NCBI GenBank assembly: GCA_902796555.1
Contig: CADBPR010000033.1
Coordinates: forward strand, 1 to 48,278
DNA from: an uncultured Bacteroidia bacterium
Lineage (GTDB): Bacteria; Bacteroidota; Bacteroidia; Bacteroidales; UBA932
Direction of reading: 5' to 3'
DNA: 48,278 nt
Shown one piece after another: positions 16,051 to 24,603 of this stretch. Positions within the stretch are counted from its first letter, which is position 1. Each line of letters opens with the position of its first letter. The notes beneath the pieces are model-generated. The model did not search any database. It was given only the letters and a program-made list of their open reading frames with translations, and had not been told where the DNA came from. A program made the position numbers and the translations under genes.

Positions 16051-18402
16051 ATGACTGAGAAAACAAAGAAAAATATCATCAAATGGTTTTGGATAGTCGT
16101 CCTCGCCCCGATTGCGGCGGTCGTCCTGATGCTGCTGGCCGTTTGGGCCTTCGCCGACATCCCTTCATTTGAAGAATTGGAGAATCCGGACAGCAAGCTG
16201 GCCACCCAGGTGATTGCCGAGGGCGGCGAGATTCTGACCACCTTCCACATCGAGAACCGTTCCTTTGTCAGTTATGACGAACTGTCCCCGTATGTGGTCC
16301 AGGCGGCCATCGCCACGGAAGACAAACGTTTCTACAGCCACTCCGGCATCGACTTCTGGTCGCTCGGCCGCGTGCTGTTCCGCACCCTGTTCGCGGGAGA
16401 CCGTTCCCAGGGCGGCGGCAGTACCCTGACCCAGCAGCTGGCCAAAACCCTGTATCCGCGGGCGGACGTCAGCAGCCGCATCCCCGGCGTATCCAAGGTC
16501 AAGATGGTATGGATCAAGATGAAGGAATGGATTACGGCCGTGAAGCTGGAACGGGACTATACCAAGGAGGAAATCGTGGACATGTACCTCAATGCTGTCT
16601 TCTTCGGCAGCAGCGCCTACGGCATCAAGGCCGCGTCCCAGACCTTTTTCGCCAAGGACCCCATCGATCTGAATGTCGAAGAAAGCGCCGTGCTGGTGGG
16701 GATGGTGAACAAGCCGACCCGCTATAACCCGGCCCTCCATCCGGATCTGGCCCTGCAGCGCCGGAACCTGGTCATCGGCCGCATGGCAGAGGAAAAGTTC
16801 ATTACGAAAGAAGAGGCCGATTCCATCAAGCAGATTCCCATCGCCCTGTCCTACCAGGTGCAGGACCACAATTCCGGCCGGGCTCCGTATTTCCGGGATA
16901 TGCTCCGCAAGTACATGCACGCCACCAAGCCGAAGCGGTCGTCCTACGCCATTCCGGAAGATTTCTCCGCGGACTCCCTGCTGTGGGTCGACGACCAGCT
17001 CTATGGCTGGATTAACAAGAATCCCAAACCCGACGGCAGCAAGTACGACCTGGACCGTGACGGCCTGCGCATCTATACCACGCTGAATTACAAGATGCAG
17101 AAATACGCCGAAGAGGCGGTGGCCGAACATCTGGGCAACAACCTCCAGAAGAGTTTCTGGGGCGATTTGAAATACAAGCGGAACCGGCCGTTCTCCAATG
17201 ACATCGACCAGGCGACCATTGACCGGGTCATGTCCCAGGGCCGCCGCTGGAGCGACCGTTACCGGGTCATGAAAAAGGCGGGGGCGAGCGAGAGCGAGAT
17301 TCTGGCAAGCTTCTCCAAGCCGGCCAAGATGCGGATTTTCTCCTGGGAAAAGCCCGGCTATATCGACACGACGATGACCCCGGACGATTCCATCCGCTAT
17401 TACAAGTCCATCCTCCGCGCTTCCTTCGTGGCCATGGAACCGGCTACCGGCCATGTCAAGGCCTATGTGGGCGGCCCCAATTACCGCTATTTCAAGTATG
17501 ACAACGTCCGTCAGGGCAAACGGCAGGTCGGCTCCACCATCAAGCCTTTCCTCTATACCTTGGCCATGCAGGAGGGGATGAGCCCCTGCGACGAGACCGT
17601 CTGTGTGCCGCAGACCTTTATCGTCGGAGATGACACCTGGACCCCGCGCAGTACCGACAAGGACGAATGGATTGGCAAGACCGTCACCCTGAAATGGGGC
17701 CTGACGCACAGCTCCAACAATATCTCCGCCTATCTGATGAAGCAGTTCGGACCCCAGGCCATGGCCCGGATGATGCGCAAGATGGGTATCCGCAGCCATA
17801 TCGACGAAGTGCCGTCGCTCTGTGTCGGACCGGCCGACCTTTCTCTCTACGAGATGGTCGCGGCCTACAACACCTACCCTTCCAAGGGGGTCTATGTCGC
17901 GCCGATTTTCGTCACCCGTATCGAAGACAGCCAGGGAAACCTCCTGGGCGAGTTTACGAACCGCAAACGTGAGGCAATCAGCGACCAGACGGCCTACCTG
18001 ATGGCCAACCTCATGCAGGGCGTGGTCAACCAGGGTACCGGTTCGCGCCTGCGCTCGGTGTACAAGCTCAAAGGCCAGATTGCCGGCAAGACCGGTACTA
18101 CCAATGACAACTCCGACGGCTGGTTCATCGGTTATACGCCTTCCGTCACGGCGGGTGTCTGGGTCGGCGGCGAAGACCGTCAGGTCCATTTCCAGTCCCT
18201 GGCACTGGGCGGCGGTTCGAACATGGCCCTTCCCATCTGGGGTATTTTCATGAAGAAAGTGCTGGCCGACGGGACTTGCGGCATTTCAGAAGAAGACCGG
18301 TTTATCGAGCCGGCCGGCATGAGCGTCCGGCTGGACTGCAGCGGCGGGGAGGAAGATGCCAGGTCAAAAGAGCAGGAAACAGCAGAATTTTATTTTGAAT
18401 AA
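16051..18402 (+). CDS. Bifunctional class A penicillin-binding protein 1A
   Basis: Polymerises and crosslinks peptidoglycan. One membrane anchor at residues 12-34. The GT51 glycosyltransferase domain follows, with catalytic Glu90 in ATEDKRFYSHSGID and GGSTLTQQLAKTLYPR at 122-137. The transpeptidase domain has STIK at 495-498, SNN at 555-557 and KTG at 680-682. Length 783 is standard. ddl follows after 7 bases, and prmC overlaps ddl. The operon thus pairs a wall polymerase with the enzyme that makes its D-Ala-D-Ala substrate. The gene symbol differs between annotation schemes (mrcA/ponA), so none is given. Confidence 0.96.
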   Translation: MTEKTKKNIIKWFWIVVLAPIAAVVLMLLAVWAFADIPSFEELENPDSKLATQVIAEGGEILTTFHIENRSFVSYDELSPYVVQAAIATEDKRFYSHSGIDFWSLGRVLFRTLFAGDRSQGGGSTLTQQLAKTLYPRADVSSRIPGVSKVKMVWIKMKEWITAVKLERDYTKEEIVDMYLNAVFFGSSAYGIKAASQTFFAKDPIDLNVEESAVLVGMVNKPTRYNPALHPDLALQRRNLVIGRMAEEKFITKEEADSIKQIPIALSYQVQDHNSGRAPYFRDMLRKYMHATKPKRSSYAIPEDFSADSLLWVDDQLYGWINKNPKPDGSKYDLDRDGLRIYTTLNYKMQKYAEEAVAEHLGNNLQKSFWGDLKYKRNRPFSNDIDQATIDRVMSQGRRWSDRYRVMKKAGASESEILASFSKPAKMRIFSWEKPGYIDTTMTPDDSIRYYKSILRASFVAMEPATGHVKAYVGGPNYRYFKYDNVRQGKRQVGSTIKPFLYTLAMQEGMSPCDETVCVPQTFIVGDDTWTPRSTDKDEWIGKTVTLKWGLTHSSNNISAYLMKQFGPQAMARMMRKMGIRSHIDEVPSLCVGPADLSLYEMVAAYNTYPSKGVYVAPIFVTRIEDSQGNLLGEFTNRKREAISDQTAYLMANLMQGVVNQGTGSRLRSVYKLKGQIAGKTGTTNDNSDGWFIGYTPSVTAGVWVGGEDRQVHFQSLALGGGSNMALPIWGIFMKKVLADGTCGISEEDRFIEPAGMSVRLDCSGGEEDARSKEQETAEFYFE

Positions 18403-18409
18403 GTACAAT

Positions 18410-19426
18410 ATGTCGAAGTATTCCAATATAGCCGTTTTTTACGGCAGTGACTCTTCCGAGTGGGAGGTATCGTGCCGGAGCGGGGAATATACCGCTTCCC
18501 GCCTCGACGACACCCGGTACAATATCTACGAAGTCTTTGCCCGTTTCGGAAAATGGGAACTGGTGGCTTTCCGCAAGAAGGATGCGATGCGCGTGACCTT
18601 CCCGGAGGGCGCCCGGCCCCGGATTGACCGGAACGACTTCTCTGTCAGCGTGTACGGTGAAAAAGTCCGCTTCGACTTCGTCTATGTGATGCAGCACGGG
18701 CGGCCGGGTGAAAACGGTCTGCTCCAGGGGTATCTCGAAATGCTCGGTATCCCGTTCAGCAGCTGTTCCGCCTTCGTTTCGGCCGTCGTATTCGATAAAT
18801 ACGCCTGCAAGAGCTATTTGCGGGATGTGGACTTCGTCCGGCTGGCCCCCGACGCATTCATCCGCAAAGGGATGGACGTGGAGGCTTTCTGCGAACAGGT
18901 GACCCGGACACTTGCTTTCCCCGTGTTTGTCAAACCGACGGACGGGGGCTCCAGTTTCGGCATTACCAAGGTGCATGCGGCCGACGAGCTGGCAGATGCG
19001 GTCCGGTATGCCTTCACGGAGGGTGATACCGTCCTGGTGGAGCAGGGCATCACGGGTCGGGAACTGACCTGCGCGGCCTATCTGGACGGCGGCGAGGTGA
19101 AGACGCTGCCGCTGATTGAGATTGTGACGGAAAACGAATATTTCGACTACGACGCCAAGTACAACGGCCGCAGCCAGGAAATCTGCCCGGCGCCGGTGTC
19201 GGATGAGCTGGCATCCCGCGTGCAGGAGACCACCGCACGGGTGTACCGTCACCTCGGTTGCAAGGGCGTGGTGCGGATGGACTACATCGCAGCGCAGGAC
19301 GGCCTGTACTTCCTCGAAGTCAATACGATTCCCGGCATGACCAGCGCCTCCCTGGTGCCTCGTATGGTCCGTACTGCCGGCCTGGATATGACCGACTTCC
19401 TCACCACCGTCATCGAGAATGCCTGA
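18410..19426 (+). CDS. ddl: D-alanine--D-alanine ligase
   Basis: ATP-grasp enzyme that joins two D-Ala residues for the peptidoglycan stem. Visible motifs: HGRPGENGLLQGYLEMLGIP, VFVKPTDGGSSFGI (ATP-binding loop), VLVEQGITGRELTCA, and the metal-binding FLEVNTIPGMTSASL. I chose the ATG at 18410 (MSKYSNIAVFYG), 7 bases after the pbp1A stop; another in-frame ATG at 18356 would overlap pbp1A by 47 bases and add an unrelated basic leader. Length 338 is normal. prmC starts inside the stop codon, so translation is probably coupled. Confidence 0.95.
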   Translation: MSKYSNIAVFYGSDSSEWEVSCRSGEYTASRLDDTRYNIYEVFARFGKWELVAFRKKDAMRVTFPEGARPRIDRNDFSVSVYGEKVRFDFVYVMQHGRPGENGLLQGYLEMLGIPFSSCSAFVSAVVFDKYACKSYLRDVDFVRLAPDAFIRKGMDVEAFCEQVTRTLAFPVFVKPTDGGSSFGITKVHAADELADAVRYAFTEGDTVLVEQGITGRELTCAAYLDGGEVKTLPLIEIVTENEYFDYDAKYNGRSQEICPAPVSDELASRVQETTARVYRHLGCKGVVRMDYIAAQDGLYFLEVNTIPGMTSASLVPRMVRTAGLDMTDFLTTVIENA

Positions 19427-20328
19427 TGCTGCTGTCTGACCTGCAGAAGCGCGGCATCGCTGCGCTGTCATCCCTGTATTCCCCTCAAGAGGCCCGCAGT
19501 ATCGTGCTGATGCTTTGCGCGTTCCTCTACGGTACCAACAGCTATACCGCCATCGTCGAGCCCGGTTACACCGTCAAGGAGACGGAGCCGTTCGACCAGG
19601 CGATGCAGCGGCTTACGGCCGGGGAGCCCATCCAGTATGTGCTGGGCGAATGTTCCTTCTGTGACTATACTTTCCGGGTAACCCGGGATGTGCTCATTCC
19701 GCGTCCCGAGACGGAAATGCTCTGCCGCGAAGCCGTCGCTCTGGCTGCCCGGCTGACCCGGATGCGCGCTGCGTACGGGAAGGATGCCGAGCCGGTCCGG
19801 GTGCTGGACCTCTGTACGGGGTCCGGCTGTATCGCCTGGACCCTGGCCCTGTCCGTTCCCGGTATCCGGGTGACGGGCGTGGATGTTTCTCCCGCGGCCC
19901 TGGAAGTGGCGGAAAGCCAGCCGTTCAAGACCGAGCTGAAGGAAAAAGGGGCCCTTCGTCCCGTCTTTCTGCAGGCCGATGTGCTGGATCCGAATGCCGA
20001 TATTCCCGGCGGTCCCTTCGATGTGATTTTGTCCAACCCGCCCTATATCTGCGATTCCGAAAAGGCGCAGATGCGTCCCAATGTCCTGGACTACGAACCG
20101 TCCCTGGCCCTCTTCGTGCCCGATGAAGACCCCCTGTGCTTCTATCGCGCCATCGCGTCGCAGGCTTCCCGCCTGCTGGCCCCGGGAGGCGGCGGCATGG
20201 TGGAAATCAACGAGACCCTGGGCGGCGACACGGCGGCGGTGTTCCGGGCGGCAGGCTTTGCCGAAGTGGAAGTCCGGAAAGACTTCGCCGAGAAGCCCCG
20301 TTTTGTCACTTTCCGCGGATTGGCTTGA
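19426..20328 (+). CDS. prmC: Peptide chain release factor N5-glutamine methyltransferase
   Basis: Methylates the Gln of the GGQ motif in release factors. The Rossmann methyltransferase domain shows VLDLCTGSGCIAWTLA (SAM binding), VTGVDVSPAALEVA, and the diagnostic ILSNPPYI catalytic motif. The N-terminal helical domain contains GEPIQYVLGECSFCDYTFRVTRDVLIPRPETE, specific to PrmC. The ATG overlaps the ddl stop (sharing base 19426) and gives the expected N-terminus; length 300. Last gene of the pbp1A-ddl-prmC operon, which ends at the hairpin at 20357. Confidence 0.94.
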   Translation: MLLSDLQKRGIAALSSLYSPQEARSIVLMLCAFLYGTNSYTAIVEPGYTVKETEPFDQAMQRLTAGEPIQYVLGECSFCDYTFRVTRDVLIPRPETEMLCREAVALAARLTRMRAAYGKDAEPVRVLDLCTGSGCIAWTLALSVPGIRVTGVDVSPAALEVAESQPFKTELKEKGALRPVFLQADVLDPNADIPGGPFDVILSNPPYICDSEKAQMRPNVLDYEPSLALFVPDEDPLCFYRAIASQASRLLAPGGGGMVEINETLGGDTAAVFRAAGFAEVEVRKDFAEKPRFVTFRGLA

Positions 20329-20356
20329 CTTTTTTTCGGAAACAGATGTAAAAAAT

Positions 20357-20387
20357 AGGCCTTGCAGGATGCTGTGGGGCCTTTTTT
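20357..20387 (+). terminator. Intrinsic terminator of pbp1A-ddl-prmC
   Basis: An 11-bp stem (20357-20367 with 20372-20382; three G-T wobbles) closes a GATG loop and is followed by T residues from 20382 to 20387. It begins 29 bases after the prmC stop. Confidence 0.88.
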
Positions 20388-20394
20388 ATTTATA

Positions 20395-20419
20395 TCCGTG
20401 TACAATTTCGGTACACGGA
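20395..20419. repeat. 9-bp perfect inverted repeat upstream of a lipoprotein gene
   Basis: TCCGTGTAC (20395-20403) and GTACACGGA (20411-20419) flank AATTTCG. It is not followed by a T run and lies 37 bases before the next ATG, so it looks more like an operator or leader hairpin than a terminator. Confidence 0.7.
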
Positions 20420-20455
20420 AAACTTTTCGTCCCTTTGCGGAAAACGGAAAGACGT

Positions 20456-21661
20456 ATGAAAACAAGGATGACCATTGCCGTGCTCTTGGCAGGCCTCGCA
20501 GCCGGCGCAGCTTGTGAACGGGTGGACCATTCGGGCGATTTTCCTGCCCCGGTCCCCGAAGTGGAATTGGACGAAGTCGCCCGGATTCTGTCGGCGATCC
20601 CGCTGGGGGCCGCCCAGCTGGAGGAGGTGTATGATGCGGTCAGCGCCTCGTCGGAGAACGGGTACGACGAAGAGTACACGATGCGGGACCTGTTCGCGGA
20701 CCCCGGAGCGGGCGTAGGGGATGCCGAGACCAAGGCGGCCGGCCTGTACACGAAGGCGGCCAAAACCTACGAACAGCCGCTGAAAGAATTGATTGCGGAC
20801 TACGTACACAAGACCCGGACCAAGGCGGGGGACCTTTCTCCGGAGGAATACCTGGCTGCCCTGAGCCGTTCCGACGTGCAGATTTACTGGCCGTATTCCG
20901 AACGCTGGTCGGGCCGGGGCTGGCCGGTGATTACCTACGACCCGGCCGACGGCTCCTCGCGCAACATGGGGTACCGGCTGGTGGAGAAGGAAGACGGCAC
21001 CCGCAGCGTGGAAGAAGTGCTGGTGGACGAGGCGATGGCCCTGGAGGAGCCGGTCTGGGTGGTCAATCGGAACGACGACAGCGCCTACCGTTCCCTGGAA
21101 CTGCAGCGCCGGCTGGACCCGAACTGGGGCAACGGGGGCGGCAACATCATCCCCGGACCGGTCAAAGCGGGCGAAGAGCTGCCGTTTATGACCCTGCTGC
21201 TCAAGGACTTCAAGGCGAACCGCAATTTCGACCCCTGGTTCAACGGGGCTTCTGAATTTTTCGTCAAGGCGGCTGCGGTCGAGGACTTTTTCGCCACCAC
21301 CGAGGCGGAGCTTCAACTGTACAGCCCTTCCATCACCGATTTCATGGTGGTGGTCAAGCGCGACCAGGTCGGGCAGGTGCGCCCCTTCAATGCCGTCCTG
21401 GTGTCACAGTGGACGGAGCAGCTGGGCACCTGTGCCTTCATGATTACGGAAGACGACGGTGGCAGCATTACCACCTGGAAGTGTTCCGCTGAAGTGAAAA
21501 TCAAGTCCAAAGCCTACGGATTCGATATCGTGATTCCTTTCAATTCCCGGGACGACATCGTTTGGCGCGGACAGCTTTCATCCCGCTATTTCTCGAAATA
21601 CAGCGGGGAAACGGGGCATTTTGGGGACGTGGAGCTGACGTTTGAGACGGTGATGCATTGA
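20456..21661 (+). CDS. Large lipoprotein of unknown function
   Basis: 401 residues. The start MKTRMTIAVLLAGLAAGAACERV gives a lipoprotein signal with Cys20. No known domain is recognised. Visible traits: an acidic N-terminal third (VPEVELDEVARIL; NGYDEEYTMRDLFADPGAGVGDAETKAAG); a central aromatic block (VQIYWPYSERWSGRGWPVITYDP); and a C-terminal half with beta-strand periodicity (FMVVVKRDQVGQVRPFNAVLV; CSAEVKIKSKAYGFDIVIPF). The central block resembles a secreted beta-sandwich more than an enzyme, but that is only an impression. The frame is open far upstream inside prmC; the signal peptide fixes the start. It converges on the envC-like gene with 23 bases between. Confidence 0.8.
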   Translation: MKTRMTIAVLLAGLAAGAACERVDHSGDFPAPVPEVELDEVARILSAIPLGAAQLEEVYDAVSASSENGYDEEYTMRDLFADPGAGVGDAETKAAGLYTKAAKTYEQPLKELIADYVHKTRTKAGDLSPEEYLAALSRSDVQIYWPYSERWSGRGWPVITYDPADGSSRNMGYRLVEKEDGTRSVEEVLVDEAMALEEPVWVVNRNDDSAYRSLELQRRLDPNWGNGGGNIIPGPVKAGEELPFMTLLLKDFKANRNFDPWFNGASEFFVKAAAVEDFFATTEAELQLYSPSITDFMVVVKRDQVGQVRPFNAVLVSQWTEQLGTCAFMITEDDGGSITTWKCSAEVKIKSKAYGFDIVIPFNSRDDIVWRGQLSSRYFSKYSGETGHFGDVELTFETVMH

Positions 21662-21684
21662 GAAATTGAGAAGCTGTTTCAACG

Positions 21685-22860
21685 CTATCGCAGCCAGAGT
21701 TCGGGGTTCTGCGGGTCGGTGTTCTTCCAGATTTGGAAGTGCAGCTGGGTCTCTCCGCCGATGGTGTCCACCGTTCCGATGACCTGTCCGGTCTTTACCT
21801 TGTCGCCGGCTTTGACCTGCACGCTGCCCAGCTTGCAGTAGAAGGAGAAATAGCCGCCGTGCTGGACCAGGACGCACTTGTTGTAGCCCGGCATGACCAC
21901 AATCTGGCGCACCTCGCCGTCAAAGACGGCCTGTGCCTTGGTACCCGGTGCGACAGCGATGGTAATACCGTTGTTGAAAGGCAGTTTCACCTGCTTGAAC
22001 ACCGGGTGGTTGTGCTGCCCGAAGCGGTCCACGACAGGGCCTTCCGCCGGCCAGGGCAGTTTCCCCTTGTTCTTGGCGAACTCCTTGTCCAGGGTCAGGT
22101 CAACCGGCTTCTTCTTGCCGCCCTTGCCGCCTTTGGCAGACTGGCGGATAATCCGTTCGATTTCCCGGTTGAGGGCTTCCACCTGCTGTTTTTTGGCGTT
22201 CAGCTCCTTCTGGTATTTCTTCTGCTGTTTCTTCAGGCTGTTGACCAGATCCTGGGCCTGGGCCTCCTCTTTCTTGAGGGCGTTCATCTCTTTGACCCGT
22301 TCGCTGCGCAGCTGCTGGGCTTCGGCCTTGACGGCGTTCAAGCGGGCCGTCTCCTCCTCCAGTTCCGCCTTGGTCTGGTTGATTTTCCGGGCCTGGACGT
22401 TCATCTGGGAGGAGAGCCCCCGCAGGTAACCGATGCGCCGGAAGGCCTGACCCAGGTCGTCGCTGGCCAGGATGAACATATACCAGACCTTGGGGTCGCG
22501 GTTCCTGTAGGCGTTCTGGACCAGTCGGGAATAGTACAGGGACAAGGTGTCCAGCCGGCGCTGGATGACGTCAATCTCCTGTTGCTTGGCCTTGATGCGG
22601 GCCGTGACGGCCTGGATTTCCCGGTCGCTCTCGGCGATGAGGGCTTTTCGGCTGTCCACCTTTTTCTGGACCAGGCTCAGGGAAGAAAGGGCGCTGCTGC
22701 TCTTGGAGCGGGTCTCGGCCAGGCGTTTGTCAATCTGGGCGATTTCCTTCTCCAGCTTCGCTTTGCGGCTTTCCTGTTCCCGGGTGTTCTGGGCACGGAG
22801 ACCGACGGTGCCGGAAAGGACCAGCACCAGCAGCAATCCTATGAAGGGCCGGTTTCTCAT
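21685..22860 (-). CDS. envC: EnvC-like murein hydrolase activator (degenerate M23/LytM domain)
   Basis: 391 residues: signal peptide (1-23), a long coiled coil (about 27-250; KLEKEIAQIDKRLAETRS and similar), then a C-terminal LytM domain (about 290-391). In active M23 peptidases zinc is bound by HxxxD and HxH. Here the first site reads NNGITIA, without the His and Asp, while HGGYFSFY and LHFQIW persist. The domain is therefore probably not catalytic; by analogy with EnvC it would activate a cell-wall amidase at division. A Lys/Gly stretch (SAKGGKGGKKKP) links coil and domain. The ATG overlaps the preceding TPR gene by 4 bases. Confidence 0.9.
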   Translation of the reverse strand: MRNRPFIGLLLVLVLSGTVGLRAQNTREQESRKAKLEKEIAQIDKRLAETRSKSSSALSSLSLVQKKVDSRKALIAESDREIQAVTARIKAKQQEIDVIQRRLDTLSLYYSRLVQNAYRNRDPKVWYMFILASDDLGQAFRRIGYLRGLSSQMNVQARKINQTKAELEEETARLNAVKAEAQQLRSERVKEMNALKKEEAQAQDLVNSLKKQQKKYQKELNAKKQQVEALNREIERIIRQSAKGGKGGKKKPVDLTLDKEFAKNKGKLPWPAEGPVVDRFGQHNHPVFKQVKLPFNNGITIAVAPGTKAQAVFDGEVRQIVVMPGYNKCVLVQHGGYFSFYCKLGSVQVKAGDKVKTGQVIGTVDTIGGETQLHFQIWKNTDPQNPELWLR

Positions 22861-24509
22861 TCTTCCTCTTCATTCCCGGCCTTGGCTTTGGCCTGGTTGC
22901 GGTAAATTTTGGCCAAGTCGTTTTCGCCGAGGGCTTCCAGCACGATGGCGTAATGCATCAGGATGACGGCGCTCTCCTTCCCGCCGTACAGCATGGCGTG
23001 TTTGAACAGCGGCTTGGCCTCCACGTCTTTGCCCTGCAGGTGGAGAATCCATCCGAAGGTGTCCAGGTAGGTGGCGTTGTCCGGCTCCTGCCGGACGGCC
23101 TGGCTGGCCATCTTGGCGGCCAGCGGCAACTGCCGGCCCTTCATGGACAGGTAGTAGGCGTAGTTGTTCAGGACCGGTGCGTAATCGGGATTGATTTTGA
23201 GTGCCTTCTTGTAGGCCTTGAAACTCTTTTCCTCCTGTTTCAGCAGGTGCTGCATGTCCCCGATGGTCGAGTAGGCCGACAGGCAGACGGCGCTGTCTTT
23301 CGGCGCTGCGGCAATCATGCGCTCCGCCGTTGCGACAACCCCGGCGTAATTCTTCTGGTTGTACTGGGCCATCGTGATGAATTCCAGCAGGTTGACCTTT
23401 TCGGGGAAACGGCGGTAGGCCTCTTCCGCGGCCGCTATCACCTCGTCATAGGCTTCCGCGCTGCCGAGCAGCTGCAGGTAGGTGACTGTGCTGCCGTAGG
23501 CTTCGGGATGGGCCTGGGCATAACCTTTGAACAAGGCCAGGGCCGGTTCGAGGCGGTTGGTCTGGAAGTACCAGATACCGGCGCCCGTCACCACGGAGGA
23601 ATCGTTCGGATGCCGCGCCAGCATGGTCTGCCATACGGTGTCCAGCTGGGGGCGGAAGTTCTGGATGAAGCGCGGGTCGCTCCGGCGCAGCACTTCCACC
23701 AGGTAGTCGGTCTTGGCGCCGGGCTGAGCCTCCGGGTTGTCCATGAGCCGGTTCAGGGTCTGGAAAAAGTCGGGGTATCTGCGGGTCATCCGATAGGCTT
23801 CCGATTTCCCCAGCAGGGCCGGGGCAAAATCTTTGTCCAGCGCCAGGGCTTCGTTGTAATAGGCCAGCGCCAGGGAGTCGTTGAACATCCCCATCTGGTG
23901 GTCTCCGAGCATCGTCAGCACTTGCGGAGATGCGTATTCGTCACAATAGTCCCGGAGTACTTCCAGGGCTTCTTCCTGCTTCTGTTGTTGCAGCAGAATC
24001 CGGTAGCGGGTCATGACGGTCGGGTCGTTTTTCCCGGCCGTAGACTCGATTTCGTCTATCATCTGCAGGGCTTTGTCGTTGTCGCCGCCCTGCAGGTAGA
24101 GGTTCACCAGCTGGTAGGAGGCGTCGGTGCGTTTCGGGAAGTCCCGCAGCAGGGTTTCGTATGCCTGGATGGCCAGTTCTTTCTCTCCGCGCATCAGGTA
24201 GATGGCCGCCAGGCGGTCCCGGTACCAGTAGTTGGCGGAGTCCAGCGCGACCGCCTTCCGCAGATAGTCCGCGGCGTCGCCGACTGCGGTAATCTGGTTG
24301 TGTTCCAGGGCGAATCGGGCTATGCCGGCGTAGTACCACGCGGCGTCATTGTCCGGGTCGGAACGGGTGACGGAAAGGGCTCCGGACAGTGCTGCGAGGT
24401 ATTTCCCGTCGGCATAGTCCTGGGCGATATCCGTCATCCTGCCGGCCTGTCCCCGGGCGAGCGGAGCGGCCAGCAGCATCCATAGCAGCAGGTATATCCA
24501 TTTCTTCAT
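22857..24509 (-). CDS. Exported tetratricopeptide-repeat protein
   Basis: 550 residues: a signal peptide (MKKWIYLLLWMLLAAPLARGQA) and then TPR repeats over nearly the whole length. Examples: AWYYAGIARFALEHNQ, RDRLAAIYLMRGEKELAIQAYETLLRDFP, SYQLVNLYLQGGDNDKALQMIDE, SLALAYYNEALALDKDFAPAL and KAYKKALKINPDYAPVLNNYAYYLSMKG. Such proteins scaffold periplasmic complexes. It is translationally coupled to the envC-like gene, so the two probably act together. I chose the ATG at 24509 because it starts the signal peptide; a longer frame to 24530 adds seven residues that disturb it. Confidence 0.88.
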   Translation of the reverse strand: MKKWIYLLLWMLLAAPLARGQAGRMTDIAQDYADGKYLAALSGALSVTRSDPDNDAAWYYAGIARFALEHNQITAVGDAADYLRKAVALDSANYWYRDRLAAIYLMRGEKELAIQAYETLLRDFPKRTDASYQLVNLYLQGGDNDKALQMIDEIESTAGKNDPTVMTRYRILLQQQKQEEALEVLRDYCDEYASPQVLTMLGDHQMGMFNDSLALAYYNEALALDKDFAPALLGKSEAYRMTRRYPDFFQTLNRLMDNPEAQPGAKTDYLVEVLRRSDPRFIQNFRPQLDTVWQTMLARHPNDSSVVTGAGIWYFQTNRLEPALALFKGYAQAHPEAYGSTVTYLQLLGSAEAYDEVIAAAEEAYRRFPEKVNLLEFITMAQYNQKNYAGVVATAERMIAAAPKDSAVCLSAYSTIGDMQHLLKQEEKSFKAYKKALKINPDYAPVLNNYAYYLSMKGRQLPLAAKMASQAVRQEPDNATYLDTFGWILHLQGKDVEAKPLFKHAMLYGGKESAVILMHYAIVLEALGENDLAKIYRNQAKAKAGNEEEE

Positions 24510-24527
24510 GACAAATGTCGTATCATA

Positions 24528-24535
24528 CAAAAATA
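24528..24535 (-). promoter_or_regulatory. Possible -7 element of the TPR-envC pair
   Basis: Reverse-strand TATTTTTG (24535-24528) fits TAnnTTTG and lies 19 bases before the ATG at 24509. No TTTG is seen upstream at the usual distance. Confidence 0.35.
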
Positions 24536-24541
24536 GTACAA

Positions 24542-24575
24542 TTTGCGGATATTTGGTCCTTTTTTCTTAATTTTG
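24542..24575 (+). promoter_or_regulatory. Promoter of the ECF sigma gene
   Basis: TTTG at 24542-24545 and TAATTTTG at 24568-24575 with a 22-base spacer, slightly long. The predicted leader to the ATG at 24604 is about 22 bases and contains a purine-rich ribosome-binding site (AAAGGGAGCGGG). Confidence 0.5.
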
Positions 24576-24603
24576 GAGAAATATTTCCAAAAAGGGAGCG
24601 GGT

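Noticed and set aside
16165..18189. 674-codon open frame on the reverse strand
   Set aside because: Exactly antisense to pbp1A; His/Gly/Val-rich composition without motifs. Long antisense frames are common in this GC-rich genome.
18356..18409. Longer ddl start overlapping pbp1A
   Set aside because: It adds a basic, unconserved leader; the ATG at 18410 directly precedes the conserved N-terminus.
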